Shown here in pieces: positions 1 to 10,462 of a stretch of DNA of 64,000 nt. Under the pieces are notes generated by a model that was not told where the DNA came from, did no database searches, and worked only from the letters and a program-made list of their open reading frames with translations. Source of the DNA: Haliclystus octoradiatus (lineage: Eukaryota; Cnidaria; Staurozoa; Stauromedusae; Haliclystidae); NCBI GenBank assembly GCA_916610825.1, contig OU744454.1, positions 4,536,321-4,600,320 on the forward strand. Direction: 5' to 3'. Numbering within the stretch: the stretch's first letter is position 1; the number at the start of each line of letters is the position of its first letter. The position numbers and the translations under genes were made by a program.

Positions 1-997
1 AGAAAAAATGTACATTAAACAAATCACCCATAAATTCTTCATCGCAGTTAATTCTTTACCAAACCGTAACAACGGGAAAATGTTGTCTAGCCCCTGTTTC
101 ACTAATGACTAGAATGACAACGTCTTTGATACGTAAACATTCAAGAAGCAGTTAAACAACACATATGCTAACACAGGATGAGCTTCATTTGAAGAGACTG
201 CTAAGGGTTGCAAATACTTAATTGCAAAGTTTAACAATAATTTTAAATCCGAAAACCATATATTTCGTAAAAGCAATGTAATGATGAATTTTAATTGAGA
301 TATGAATAAATAAAATGTTTTTAATTGGATCAATTTTCGCAGTATAAATAATGTTAATTACATATCCATGGGTGAAAATATAAAATGGTGATAGGTGAAA
401 TAAATTTAAAAACATTTGTTGTTCTGACATAACTGAAGAGACCCCTTCCGTTATCGCACGTAGACTGAGCAAATATTTATAATCAAAACACTTCGTAACA
501 GCTGTCAATGAATTGATAAAATTGCTAATATTTTTTATCTCCTTTGAGGTCATTTATGCAGCTGAACAGTAAGCCTCTTTGGAGTTACTTGTCGATTTCA
601 AATTTCTCATCGCTAATTCCAGTCCCTAGGGGAAAATTGCTGGATAGTTCTATTCAATTTACTTTGTTTATCGACTTTTAACTCCGAAGAGGCTTATTAC
701 ATCTGAAGATCTACTGATTGCATTGAAATTGAAATTGCTTTTTGAAGTTTAACTCCTAGAACGTTGCATATAATTATCCAAGTAGACTCTCAGTTAGTAG
801 CTCAACAAATGATCTAAAGCAGTTCAATGAAAAGAACCATAGGAAACAGTAAATTATTTTATTAATGATGGGAACAACGTTTGTGTGTGTATCATTTGCT
901 GTTTTCAAGTTAAAAGATAAAATTATGCAATTTGCTTTATATATCATGAATCAGTCCTTTGAAAAAAGTTTGTATATAACTTAAAGGTTCTGAATAA

Positions 998-998
<1 letters not shown>
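1..998. other. no gene recognised
   Basis: AT-rich sequence with only short ORFs that resemble nothing I recognise. Nothing else supported. Confidence 0.5.

Positions 999-1038
<40 letters not shown>
999..1038. repeat. (GAT)n microsatellite
   Basis: About 13 ATG/GAT triplets just downstream of the minus-strand acyltransferase pseudogene. The same GAT tract, after a TGAATAA or AAAACAAA context, lies beside the other acyltransferase copies at about 50,750, 52,270 and 53,980, so it is part of the duplicated unit. Confidence 0.9.
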
Positions 1039-1104
1039 ATATGACACGGTCAAGCTTCTAATTTTCTGATTCATTCACCGTTGTTTAACACCAACTACTC
1101 GGTT

Positions 1105-2238
1105 CTTTTAATCGCAATCTGCCTACAAACGCCTCTGCAGGTTCAGCTATCAAGCAATAAAGATATTTTAAACGCGACCACTTTTTTCTTCTTCCATACT
1201 AAAGAAATAAGGTGTTAATCCTTGTTTTCTGATCTTGCTTACACACGAATCTAATATATAAGAGAAAAACCCTTTATTTTGGTATTCTTCATGTTCTTGC
1301 ACATAAAAGCATGCCTTTAAGGTTGTTAAAAAACCAAGAAACAAGTTTCTTCTCATTATCTGAGTATACACCCATAAACCGTCCATTTTTCGATAACTCT
1401 CTTAAACAGTATTGTACTCCGAGTTGCTCTCCTTTATCGAACCATTTTGTAATGATAAATCTTAATTCATCTTCTTGAATAACATTCTTGACAGTAAATC
1501 CTTCTGGTAAAGATTTCAAGATAGGTGAAGTTGAATTTTGGTTACTCACGAATAGATGGGAAGGGTGGAAGTAAGACACGACAATTTCAAAATAAGCCTT
1601 AAACTCCAGTGACAGTATTTAAATGTTAGTTTCAACATCGAAACGTGGCATTAAAGGGGCAAAATTGACCGGCGACCGCTGCGAGATCAATTTGAATTTA
1701 TGCTTAGCTTAATTCAACCGTCTCGCTTTGAAACTATTGTTATACGCAAGCCTAATTTGTAATAAATTCATGTCAACAATGAACATTGTGTCATAAACAA
1801 TAAACATGCACGTGATCCTAAGTGCGTAGCGCCTGCCGGTCATTTTTGCTCCTTTAATCTAAAACTATGAACTTCTCCAGACCACAATAGAAATCTTTTG
1901 GGATGTAATCCATGACAGACCTTTTCAACAACAGGAAAATATGCTTTTGTTAATGCAATCTAACCAGAAGTTACAACTGACAACACAGTATAATATTAGA
2001 TCTGTTCTAATCACTGACATCAATAACGCTAAACTCTCAATACAATAAGTTGAGTATCTATTATATAAATCAATAGGAGGCTACTTGTATGCGAGGCACT
2101 ACACTTTATCGATATGAATGTATACAATTTCTTTGTAATCGTTCAATTGAATGTTTTTTAAGATCCATGGAATAGCTTTTTCAAAAACACTGTTAAACTC
2201 AGTAATAACAGCTGAAAATACAACTGTTGTTTCGCTGT
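1105..2238 (-). pseudogene. GLYAT-like N-acyltransferase pseudogene (copy A)
   Basis: A broken copy of the intact gene at 50,838-51,863. The minus strand reads the middle part (from LPEGFTVKNV through LRELSKNGRF) in one frame and the GNAT C-terminal part (EEYQNKGFFSYILDSC) in another, with a frameshift near 1,310. The N-terminal half resumes at 1,858-2,238 beyond a 199-bp TTAA-flanked insertion and is interrupted again by about 150 bp of unrelated DNA at about 1,956-2,104. It stops matching near 2,238, so the first exon region is missing. The family would transfer an acyl group from acyl-CoA to an amine such as glycine; this copy cannot encode that enzyme. Confidence 0.85.
1655..1853. mobile_element. 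199-bp TTAA-flanked MITE (piggyBac-like)
   Basis: Inverted ends (AGGGGCAAAATTGACCGGC on the left; the right end reads GCCGGTCATTTTTGCTCCT) are flanked by TTAA at 1,651-1,654 and 1,854-1,857. The paralogous acyltransferase at about 58,880 has the uninterrupted site GGCATTAATC, so the boundaries and the TTAA duplication are shown directly. TTAA targets are typical of piggyBac-type transposases; no coding capacity is present. Confidence 0.85.
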
Positions 2239-2281
2239 GTGATTTTAACTGCGGCCAGCCACAAAAGCATATTGAATAAGT

Positions 2282-2455
2282 TACGATCGAAGACTCCTTA
2301 AAATCTCACCTCTCCTCGATGAGCAGCTTAAATTTACCCATGATTTACTGTATCAAATCAGTTATTCCTCATATAAAATTTTCACTGTTGTGTGTGTGGA
2401 ATTAAATACACATTACCTTTCTATTTTTCCTCTTTCATGCTTGAAATTAGATTAA
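2282..2455 (+). pseudogene. exon-like C-terminal piece, unknown family (copy I)
   Basis: An open frame reading SPLLDEQLKFTHDLLYQISY and ending SCLKLD-stop, followed by an AATAAA-like signal. The same frame is open at 34,319-34,501 and 39,173-39,352. The upstream parts do not match well, so this looks like the last exon of a gene duplicated with the module. The segment with P-x-YPS-x-FP in the sister copies (here THYLSIFP) resembles the Y-P-x-x-P loop of RWD/UBC-like folds, but that is weak and I do not assign a function. Confidence 0.45.
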
Positions 2456-2665
2456 ATCAATAAATTTACAGAGACAAAATTTATACATTATTCCACAGTT
2501 TTTCTTTTGTTTGATGTTAATTAATTAGATGTTATTAACATATATTTACAGTATTATACAGTAATATCAAGGTACTTACGTTGTTTTTGCTGTTTCAGTA
2601 GTGTTCAATGCCATAAATGCAGAGCTGTTTAATAATTAATAAACGAAAAAATCAGACATTCATAT

Positions 2666-2705
2666 TTGCTACTATTAGTTTCACTCCAAAGCGATCATCA
2701 GGCAA
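2666..2705 (-). ncRNA. hammerhead-like motif H1
   Basis: The minus strand reads UUGC (stem I), CUGAUGA, a stem II segment of CGCU-UU-GGAG bounded by U on both sides, GAAA, stem III CU-AAU-AG, then U-A as putative cleavage dinucleotide and GCAA closing stem I. The G-A pair in stem II weakens this copy. The order is that of a type I hammerhead. Confidence 0.35.
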
Positions 2706-2748
2706 TTTTATCTGCCAGATTACAGATTAACAGATTGACCGATAAAAC

Positions 2749-2785
2749 TGCCTGATGATCGTCTTGGCGTGAAACTAAAGTAGCA
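2749..2785 (+). ncRNA. hammerhead-like motif H2
   Basis: Plus strand: UGC, CUGAUGA, stem II CGUC-UU-GGCG between two U, GAAA, CU-AA-AG, U-A, GCA. Stem III would have only a two-base loop, so this copy is probably degenerate. Confidence 0.25.
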
Positions 2786-3207
2786 AATACGAATGTCTGA
2801 TTTTTTCGTTCAATAATTATTAAAGTATTATACATACATAATAGATACATTTGAGCACTCAAACATGGTCACAGTAAACAACATTGTTTATTATACCCAA
2901 TGCTTTTCATCAGGGGATCGAAACCTAGCCTGAACAAGCAATCAGACTCTATAAGGGCAAAATTATTTTAGGCCTTTGATATATTTAATTATTTTATTCT
3001 GAAATGTCAATAAATACCCAATAATTATAATCTTTCTTTTAACTTGAAAGATAGCCCAAACGTTGTTCAATTCAATAAAAATTCGTTATTGTAACCACTG
3101 ACTTTCATATTGAAATGTTTGTCAAAGAAGACATTTTTTTAAAATATATATTTGATATAAGTTAATCAGCCCTGTAAAAAATCCTGTGCTTATCGGATAA
3201 TTACTGA

Positions 3208-3212
3208 CTAAA

Positions 3213-3243
<31 letters not shown>

Positions 3244-3703
3244 CCTCACAACTATAGTATCCCTGTTTGTGTATAGTTTTTCCGTCTGGTCTATACTGTT
3301 AAGTAATTCTGATCGGTTAGTTATTCGGAGTTGTAATGTTGATGATCTTTGTCTTTGATTATCAATGATCAAATTCGTAGTTTTATCAGACTGTACTGTG
3401 ATAGGTGTAATTGCTGACTTTTTATAGCAAATTGATTTAACTTTGTGGCTTATTTCTGGTCTTGATAATAAAATGCATATCGGATTCCAAGCAGAGTTTG
3501 ATAATGCAAGACATGTTGAAAGGTTATACAAGATAAAGGGGATATATTCTTCTCCCATAACAGCAGCAAGAGAACGAGTAATAAGGAATGGTGTTATAGC
3601 CAATAAAAAGCAAATTGCAACAACTAATGTGGAAAAATATAATCGTCGTTCATGGAGAATGCCTCGAAATCGACGTTCAGTGTTCAAATAATATTTTGGC
3701 CAC
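3208..3703 (-). pseudogene. GPCR 3' fragment (TM6, TM7 and tail), copy I
   Basis: Minus strand encodes the last third of the receptor at 40,697-41,731: the intracellular ERRFRGILHERRLYFSTLVV junction, TM6 (ICFLLAITPFLI), TM7 (NSAWNPICILLSRPEI) and a tail. Here the tail lacks the one-base insertion that stops the full gene after TVQS, so it runs about 60 residues further and ends in a serine run encoded by an (ATC/GAT)n microsatellite at 3,212-3,243. TM1-TM5 are absent. A solo LTR abuts the break. Confidence 0.85.
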
Positions 3704-4514
3704 TGTAACATTAGTGAAGGCACTCCGTTCGTATATACGTCCTATTGGTCTCTCTGTTGGTGATGATGAGAGTGAAAGGCTCGGTTGAAGGTATTGGTAT
3801 GGTATGATCGGGTTTGTGTGATATATGATATGTGATTTGTTATTGTGATCTAAAGATCAAGGAGGCGTGTATGTGTTAAATGACGTGTATGAACTGTAAA
3901 GGTGTATCTATAACTGCTGAATTATTTGTTTGGGGCTATTGTGACGTAATGCATTATAAGGAATAGCTGACTTCATGTAATAAGAGTTGTTGTGATATGT
4001 ATGTTAAATTTAAATTATAGTGGAATGGTTAACTGTGACGATGTGATGTAATTATGTTTGTATTTTATGCTGAACTGGATTATATGACGTTTTTGTATTA
4101 AATTACTATAGTTTCATTAGTTTATTCATATGGTTTATTAGAGCTGTTGTTAACAGAAAGTCATTTCGAATAGAGTAGCACGTTGACGTCATATATGTCA
4201 ACAGCGGAACACAAATGATGATGGTTGAAATTGTTCCCGTGTTAATAGTTTAATGTTTAAATATGGTTTAGATTGGATATGTTTATTCCGTATCGTGTAA
4301 AATTGTTCCTGTCTTAATGACTTTGTTTTGTATTTTTATGATTTGGACTTTAGCATTGACATAAGTGGAATATAGTATAAATATAGAGTAATTTAAGTTT
4401 TAGAGAGAGTTTGGAGTTGCGTCGTGGTGGTGTTTGCTGATAATAAAGCTACAACTAACGTAAAAGTGTGTTCTGTTTCTGTCTCCTCCCGCATCTGCCG
4501 ATAACCAACTTACA
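3704..4514 (+). mobile_element. solo LTR, 811 bp
   Basis: Begins TGTAACATTAG and ends CAACTTACA (TG...CA). Flanks are GCCAC (3,699-3,703) and TCCAC (4,515-4,519); the empty site in module copy III (35,838 region) reads TTTTGTCCACTTTAGC, so the 5-bp target duplication is TCCAC with one change on the left. A TATAAATATAGAG box near 4,376 and AATAAA near 4,443 fit a plus-strand LTR promoter and polyadenylation signal. No internal region remains. The family (Ty3, Copia or BEL all make about 5 bp) cannot be told from the LTR alone. Confidence 0.85.
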
Positions 4515-4600
4515 TCCACTTTAGCATGATTTTATCATTCGTTCTTCTACATGTCGACCAAGAAGAAGATAAGTTACTCGATTGTATCTATAGATATGCT

Positions 4601-4608
4601 GTTTCCAG
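4601..4608. repeat. 8-bp target-site duplication, left, of P-type element
   Basis: GTTTCCAG here and again at 8,465-8,472. Module copies II and III have one copy only (GCTGTTTCCAATGGCGCAG), the empty site. Confidence 0.95.
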
Positions 4609-7600
4609 CAGAGCTATCTATTTAGAAGAGTTAGGACACGGTAGTCTGGGACCAAGTTTTTAGCGCAGCCAGCGGCCATTGTTGATCCAAACTTGTTTAA
4701 TTTGAGAAACGAAGGTTGCACGCATTTATTATGGAGTTTTATATAATAATTTTACCTGAAATATAACAATAAATCATAAAAAGAATCTCAAGAAGTTTGA
4801 AGAAGACTACAATCAATTAACTGGAAGCCTTTAGTAGTGAAATAGTGGTGTGTAAGCTTGCTGGAAGCGTGTTTAGAGCGTTGTTGTGGATTTGTCAGCT
4901 AAACAGCTTACCAATAGTGTGCGATATTGTGCACTCACTGCAAACTAATAAGCAGCTGTCGATAAATTGCAGATTATATGCCGTATAACCATAGACAGCT
5001 CTGCCATAACAACAGCTTAAATCAAATTTGGATTGAAGAATAAAGGAGATGTGGTATGTTAGGTTTTTATTATTCGTTATTTATTTTACAATATAGTAAC
5101 ATCATAATATGTTGGTCTTATAATCATTTAACCTATCCTATTTTATGGCATCCCTCATCGCTATGGATATTGACCCCTTTGAGGTTGCTTTCACAGCATT
5201 TGCTTGTTTTGTTCTTTTTTCCAGCACTGTTTTGATTTTAACTCTGAAGAACGTTTTAGTTATCATCGTTTTGGCCTTGTGACAGTCTGGTATTTTATTA
5301 GTTTTATTTGCAATTGTACATGCATCCACACGTTTCTGCATAATGTTGCTGTGGGAAAACAATTTATCCTCGTTTTTGCGGAATATATTTTCTGCTAACA
5401 TAAATACTTCCTTAGCATCTTGTGAAATATATGCCAGCGCCTTTTTGGTATGGTCTGCTAGTTCCACTAGAGATTTTGGTGTACATCCATAATCATGACT
5501 GACATCCAATGGTTGGGCTAGTACAGGTGCAGGAACCACAAGCATATTCTTGCACTCTGCGCAATGCTTATTGAGCTTTAAAAACTGGTGGACAGCATAG
5601 CCGCCTAAGTTTTCTAAGCTGAAATCTTCCAACTTTGTAAGGTCCCCATTCTCAATCTCATCTGCTTGATCAAGCTTTTTATCATCAGGTGATAATTGGA
5701 ATTCCATGTCCAGAATACTGCAGAATGGTTGATCCTCGTCTTTCTCGTATGAACCAGTGTTTTTGCTTGAAATACACTGTGAAATGGCAATTATACGCAA
5801 TGCATTGACAAACTCAATAGCAGTTGGGACCGGATTTTTATATCTAACAGATGAAAATAAATTTTCCAAAGCGTCCTGTGTGAAGCGGCTCATCATTAAG
5901 AATTTGTACTGTTTCTCCATTAACAAACAATTCTGCAATTGCAGAGCACTTGTTGTTGCCAAAATAATGCCTGACTGCACTGGTTTCCATGGTGCATCAA
6001 TGTCTCCAATATTTAGGCATTTAAAAAGGTCAATAATGGAATTTAAAAATTTTACAACCTCTTCATGCTTTTCCTTATCAAAAAGGCTGAGGCTCATTGA
6101 CGGTGATCTTGAAGTCATTAAATCAAACCACAGACTAATTTGCTCACAAAACCAGGCAGTTGATAAGGCTGATCTATGGAGAAATTTTTCCTGCACCAAC
6201 AATCTTACTGCAGCCCCAGTTCTTCTCGAGAGTAAATTTTTTGCCAAATTAATTTTCATTTTGGTAAAATGACTAGGGTTGATAGCATTATTATTCAAAT
6301 GTGGAGCGATTTTCAAGTCGTTCGTTAAATCGTATTCAACAAGACGTTGTAAAGGAGCCATTGAAACTTCATTTGATGAAAGTTTATTCGATTTGACAAT
6401 TATTTCGGGAAGGTATATAACTTGCCTTCGAGATAGATGATTTCTCAAATTTTTTATTAAATGTGGGACATCAGGCATAAAGGTCAATTCCTGCTTTTCT
6501 AGAACTGGGTGTTCACATGAGTTTTTTATAATGATTTCAGGTGCTGGATTTGGATTTTCAAGAGTTGATTTTTTCTTTTTTCTCTTACAGGACACTTTAA
6601 AATCGTTGAAGACCGCAATATTACCACCACCCATATCCATGGTAACATTCAAAGTGGAAAGACCAATCTCACATGCCCTTGAAATAATTTTGATGATGAC
6701 ATCGTGCACTTCTAAACTGTCAAATGACGAGCCAGTGAAATAATATGCCACCACCTGTTTCCATCTCGTTGTTAAACCACATAGCATAAATACAAGAGCA
6801 TGGTTTGTGGCTTCACCATCCATCACTTTTTCCTCACTACCTTTCAGAGTACATTGTACAATTATGGACTCTGTTCGACGATCAAAATCAAATGCTGGTT
6901 TGATTGCCATTTCATCCAATAGAAGTACACAGCACTTCTCTTGTTCTGTCATTGTTTGTACCTCGAAAGTAAAAAGTATGAGGATACTATAGTCTAGAGT
7001 TAAGTGTTATGCATACAATAAAACCAGTGCACAACTTACAGCCAGCTTCAAGATACCAATGTAAAGAGCTGACCCTTGTGGAGATGTTGGATTTAATGTG
7101 GATATAAATTGTTCATATTGTGACCTTACCAGTATAGACACATTGCTGCACTATTACAAGATTACAAGATTTCACTACAGTAGCAATTTTAAGATCACAC
7201 CGGCCTTACCTTTTGTTCAAGAGCTAGGAAAACTTCTTTGATCAGGCCTGACAAAAATTGAATGTGCTGCATTCGTCTGTTTAATGTTCGAATGGAGGGT
7301 AATGGATAACTCTGCTGGAGTAACAAGGTGTACCCAGTTGCTCCACAAGCATATCGTATTTTGAGGGCATTCTCAACTGTTTTGTTTGACCATAATACTA
7401 TATAAATAAAGTAATATATTATATATAAATTATTAATTCTACTTTTGAATGACAAATTCAGTGTTGATATATGATATCTATATTTAGCGTACCACGACAT
7501 GAACCAGGTATTTTTGTTAAAAAATCTATCTGATCATCGTTGAAGATGCCAGAAATGTTATTTGACAGGTTGTTGTATTTTTCGTCTGCCTTTTTTAATT

Positions 7601-8464
7601 GTCTCTTTAGTTCATGTACTTGATTGATATTAAAAGTGTCAACAGGCCATTTTCCGAATTCATTTTCATCTGTAACTGTACAAACAGAGGATTCTTCATT
7701 GCCATCATTTACATCATATCCTGATACTACTAGTATGTCATTTGCATGAGACGAGGTCTTTCTCTGCTTTTTAGCAGATGGATCTGAAGGTACTAAATTA
7801 TAATATTTTAATCAGTCAATTTTTACTGAATTCAAAACAAATTCATTTATCATCTAAATTTACACAAAGATTACCTAAAGATGTTCTTTTTGTTGGACTC
7901 TTTCTCTTGTTTACTGTTTTTTTATGACAAAAAATTGTAGGTATGGCATTTGGTTTGAGCTTACCAGGAATTCTGCTTTCAAATATAAGTCAGATATCAG
8001 TCGTTTTCGATATGTTCAAATAGTTTAATATTATAACAATTACAGAAATACATATTTAATATTTGCCTCGCAAAGTCTTGATGATCTGCTGTTGAAATGT
8101 TCCCTTTTGATTGCTGCCATCCAAACAGCACGTCTTTCCTTGTCCTTCTTTCCATTAGGAACAGTGTACATTGTATGATTTCCATTGTCATCACGATTTG
8201 AGCATCGAACAGCACAACACCCAGTCATTGAAAATTCAAAATAGTTATATTATAATTCTATTCTATGTGACAATAAAATTAAAACAAATGAACAGCTAAC
8301 GTCAAAAGACAGAAAGATCACCACGAGGATTAACCTTGTTAAACTTTCGCGCAATTTTTTGGATCAAAAATGGCCGAAAATTATCACGTGAGACGATTCG
8401 GCCAATCACCGACCGCAGCTGCGAGAACAATAGTTGTCCTAACTCTTCTAAATAGATAGCTCTG
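4609..8464 (-). mobile_element. nearly complete P-element-type DNA transposon (P1), 3,856 bp
   Basis: Perfect 30-bp terminal inverted repeats at 4,609-4,638 and 8,435-8,464 (starting CAGAGCTATCTATTTAG) are flanked by the 8-bp direct repeat GTTTCCAG. Both values match the P superfamily (31-bp ends and 8-bp duplications in the Drosophila P element). Inside is one minus-strand transposase gene with introns. The element splits the paralogous module between the GPCR fragment and the glycosyltransferase gene, and the empty site is present twice elsewhere in the window. Confidence 0.95.
5138..8228 (-). CDS. P-element/THAP9-like transposase, multi-exon
   Basis: Cut-and-paste transposase acting in the nucleus. 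Exons I can read on the minus strand: THAP start 8,228 to about 8,050 (CCAVRC, then WMAAIKREHF, RLCEA); THAP end about 7,970-7,875 (GKLKPNAIPTIF, the AVPTF-like box), donor GTAATC; 7,792-7,493 (basic patch, then a short coiled-coil region, FNDDQIDFL); 7,397-7,210 (WSNKTVENALKIRYACG, helix-turn-helix-like), donor GTAAGG; 6,961-5,138 (RNase H-like core). Reading phases agree across the last three joins. Core motifs: LLLDEMAIK (first catalytic Asp, residue 13 of the 604-residue exon ORF), VTMDMGGGN (Asp 106), DVPHLIKNLR (161-170), then SRFTQDALENLF with the likely catalytic Glu. The exon 1-2 join is unclear: the last THAP zinc ligand (normally His) reads Asn, or the splice is elsewhere. No stop breaks exons 2-5, so the element may have been active recently. 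Confidence 0.85.
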
Positions 8465-8564
8465 GTTTCCAGTGGCGCAGTATATATTATATCGTCAAAT
8501 GTGAACTCCATATTTATTGTAACAATTATTACCATTTGTGCAGCCAATCAACATATGTATTAGT

Positions 8565-9572
8565 TCAAATCAATGAAATATTGTTTTGTGGTATAACGAC
8601 ATTACAGATCACATCGGATCGATGAAAAAACCCTGCTACGTTATTTTTTTGCAAAAGCAAACGATCTGACTCCATGAATTTTTCTTTTGCATCATTTGAA
8701 AGGCCCATATATAATCCTTTCACATTTTTAATCTGTACTCTTGGGTATGGTCTGTGAGCTATATTTAAAACTGTTAGATTCATAAACATAATTGCTGATT
8801 GACCCAGTGATGGAATTTGAACAATCATTTTAGCTTGACTATTCCACCAGTTAATTCGATCTTGAGATGTGTCGTAAGGTAGAAGATGGCTGGCTGCGTC
8901 ACTTCTATATGCGTTAAAGGCAGCGTCAAAATGTCGCACGTAAACCAAACTAGGCTGTTTTATCTTTTCGTTACGTGACATGGGACATTTTTTATTCCAA
9001 TGCATCAACTTTACTTCACGATCACAACCTCCACGCGAACAGTAATTTGGTGAGGCAGCAAATGGTTTAAATTGAAGTAGGAAATATTCAAATTCTCCAA
9101 GTAATTTCTTTGTACGATTATTCTGATCGACTTCTTGGACATTCTTTGTTTGCACAATAATATCGTCATCAATAAAAATATAATATAAATAATGGTTTTT
9201 GTAATCTCTTGCAGTTGCGTAGAGCATGTTTCTTCCAACATTCCATGAAACATTGATAGTTTCATTACTAAATATATATTTGATATTCTTTCCCTTTTCG
9301 GTACATTCTTTTCGATAAGAAAACACGAAAACATCGTGTTGAAAATCAGCATTCATAATGTTTTGCCAGTAGACTGGAATACAACATTCAGTTTGGATAA
9401 GGTAAACGAATCTTCCGTTTCCTTGATTTGTCTTTTTACTGATCAGACGTGTTAGAAGATTTGATTCCGGATGTGGAAAGGAAACTGGTGATTCTGTAAA
9501 CACGAGTATGATCCTGTAAATAATTATCAGAATAGATAAAAACATGATCGGAAATATCAATGTTCGCCTCAT
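8565..9572 (-). CDS. type II membrane protein, probable glycosyltransferase (copy I)
   Basis: 335 residues in a single exon. A short basic N-terminus (MRR) and a hydrophobic stretch at about residues 5-24 look like a Golgi signal anchor. The lumenal part carries YYIFIDDDIIV near residue 134, an acidic DDD of the type that binds the metal-nucleotide-sugar in GT-A enzymes, paired cysteines (TECCIP; NYCSRGGC; KKCPMS), and NETINVS and NLT as possible N-glycosylation sites. It lacks two residues (II) of copies II and III before QGNGR. No close family name is recognised and the glycosyltransferase call is an inference from topology and the DDD motif. The GPCR fragment lies downstream, now separated by the P element. 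Confidence 0.6.
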   Translation of the reverse strand: MRRTLIFPIMFLSILIIIYRIILVFTESPVSFPHPESNLLTRLISKKTNQGNGRFVYLIQTECCIPVYWQNIMNADFQHDVFVFSYRKECTEKGKNIKYIFSNETINVSWNVGRNMLYATARDYKNHYLYYIFIDDDIIVQTKNVQEVDQNNRTKKLLGEFEYFLLQFKPFAASPNYCSRGGCDREVKLMHWNKKCPMSRNEKIKQPSLVYVRHFDAAFNAYRSDAASHLLPYDTSQDRINWWNSQAKMIVQIPSLGQSAIMFMNLTVLNIAHRPYPRVQIKNVKGLYMGLSNDAKEKFMESDRLLLQKNNVAGFFHRSDVICNVVIPQNNISLI

Positions 9573-10435
9573 CTTTTAGATGATCCACACAGCGTTTCCT
9601 CGGCGATTTCTCGTATGAAAAACGTGATAAATTGCATTTAGCTGCATTCTCTTGCCACCAGTTTATGCTATGGCAACTGTCATAACTTTTTTCATGACAT
9701 GAAGTTATTTATATCCAACCTTCTATTGCAGGTTTTATAACAATTGTGTTTTTCAATTTGAGTCGACTCAGAAGTTAGCCGTCAAATACATGTACGATTT
9801 TTCTTGTTAATTTGTGAACATTCAGATATGTCCTTCTTTCTGTCAAACATATAACACTAACCATTGGTTAAATGTAGATTATCACACTTTTACAAAAATA
9901 GGTTCTACTTATTTTATAATTACAAAAATAATTTATACATATTTTATAAATTGAAAGAAGAAAGTATTAAAAAACTATCCTTAGAATAGATCGGGTAATA
10001 GATATTTTTGTAGCAAACTTTCTTTTGATTTCTATTTTACATTTTACAATTCTATTTATTTTTATTTATTGAAATATTGTGAGTTCAAATAATTTAAAAT
10101 TCCCATCACAGTTTTGTAAACTGAATACATTGCAAAACAGGTGCTTTGAAGTGCACCTGTCATTTTTTCGATTAAAAATAAATAAAGAAAAACGAAAAAC
10201 TTTATCTCATCCGTTATTTATGACGCAAATATTTAAACATAATTGTTTTTCAAACATGTTTGCAATATTAAAAATATACTAAGAGTTACATCTGAATATT
10301 GCAAGTCCCAAGTTGCTACTTTTTTGAACTTTTCAAGTTGAATTTCAATTACAGAGTATACATTTAAATTGAATTTATGAAAAAATATTCAATTTGTCGC
10401 AGCTCGTCGCCATTTTCAAAGCACATGTTCTAGCT
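9573..10435. promoter_or_regulatory. conserved upstream flank of glycosyltransferase copy I
   Basis: Begins TTTAGATGATCCACACAGCG just before the ATG and stays recognisable in front of copies II (19,437-20,195) and III (37,034-37,640). It should contain the promoter and 5' UTR; I see no single element I can name. Confidence 0.4.
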
Positions 10436-10462
10436 TAGTGGTTAAAAGCGTGCAGGTATAGG

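Larger units (their letters stand above)
2641..2811. repeat. hairpin repeat carrying two hammerhead-like motifs
   Basis: A 171-bp imperfect inverted repeat. Both arms run from AAAATCAGACATTCATATTTG to a shared GTTTCA-TCATCAGGCA core, with a short AT-rich centre. Close copies lie at 17,105-17,285 and 34,690-34,870, and diverged relatives at 13,626-13,912, 39,540-40,060 and 43,290-43,500. Confidence 0.8.

Noticed and set aside
5204-6992. Plus-strand ORFs opposite the P1 transposase
   Set aside because: Shadows of the coding strand; no domain.
8302-8547. 81-codon minus-strand ORF across the right end of P1
   Set aside because: Spans the transposon terminus and host DNA, so it arose by the insertion; not a gene.
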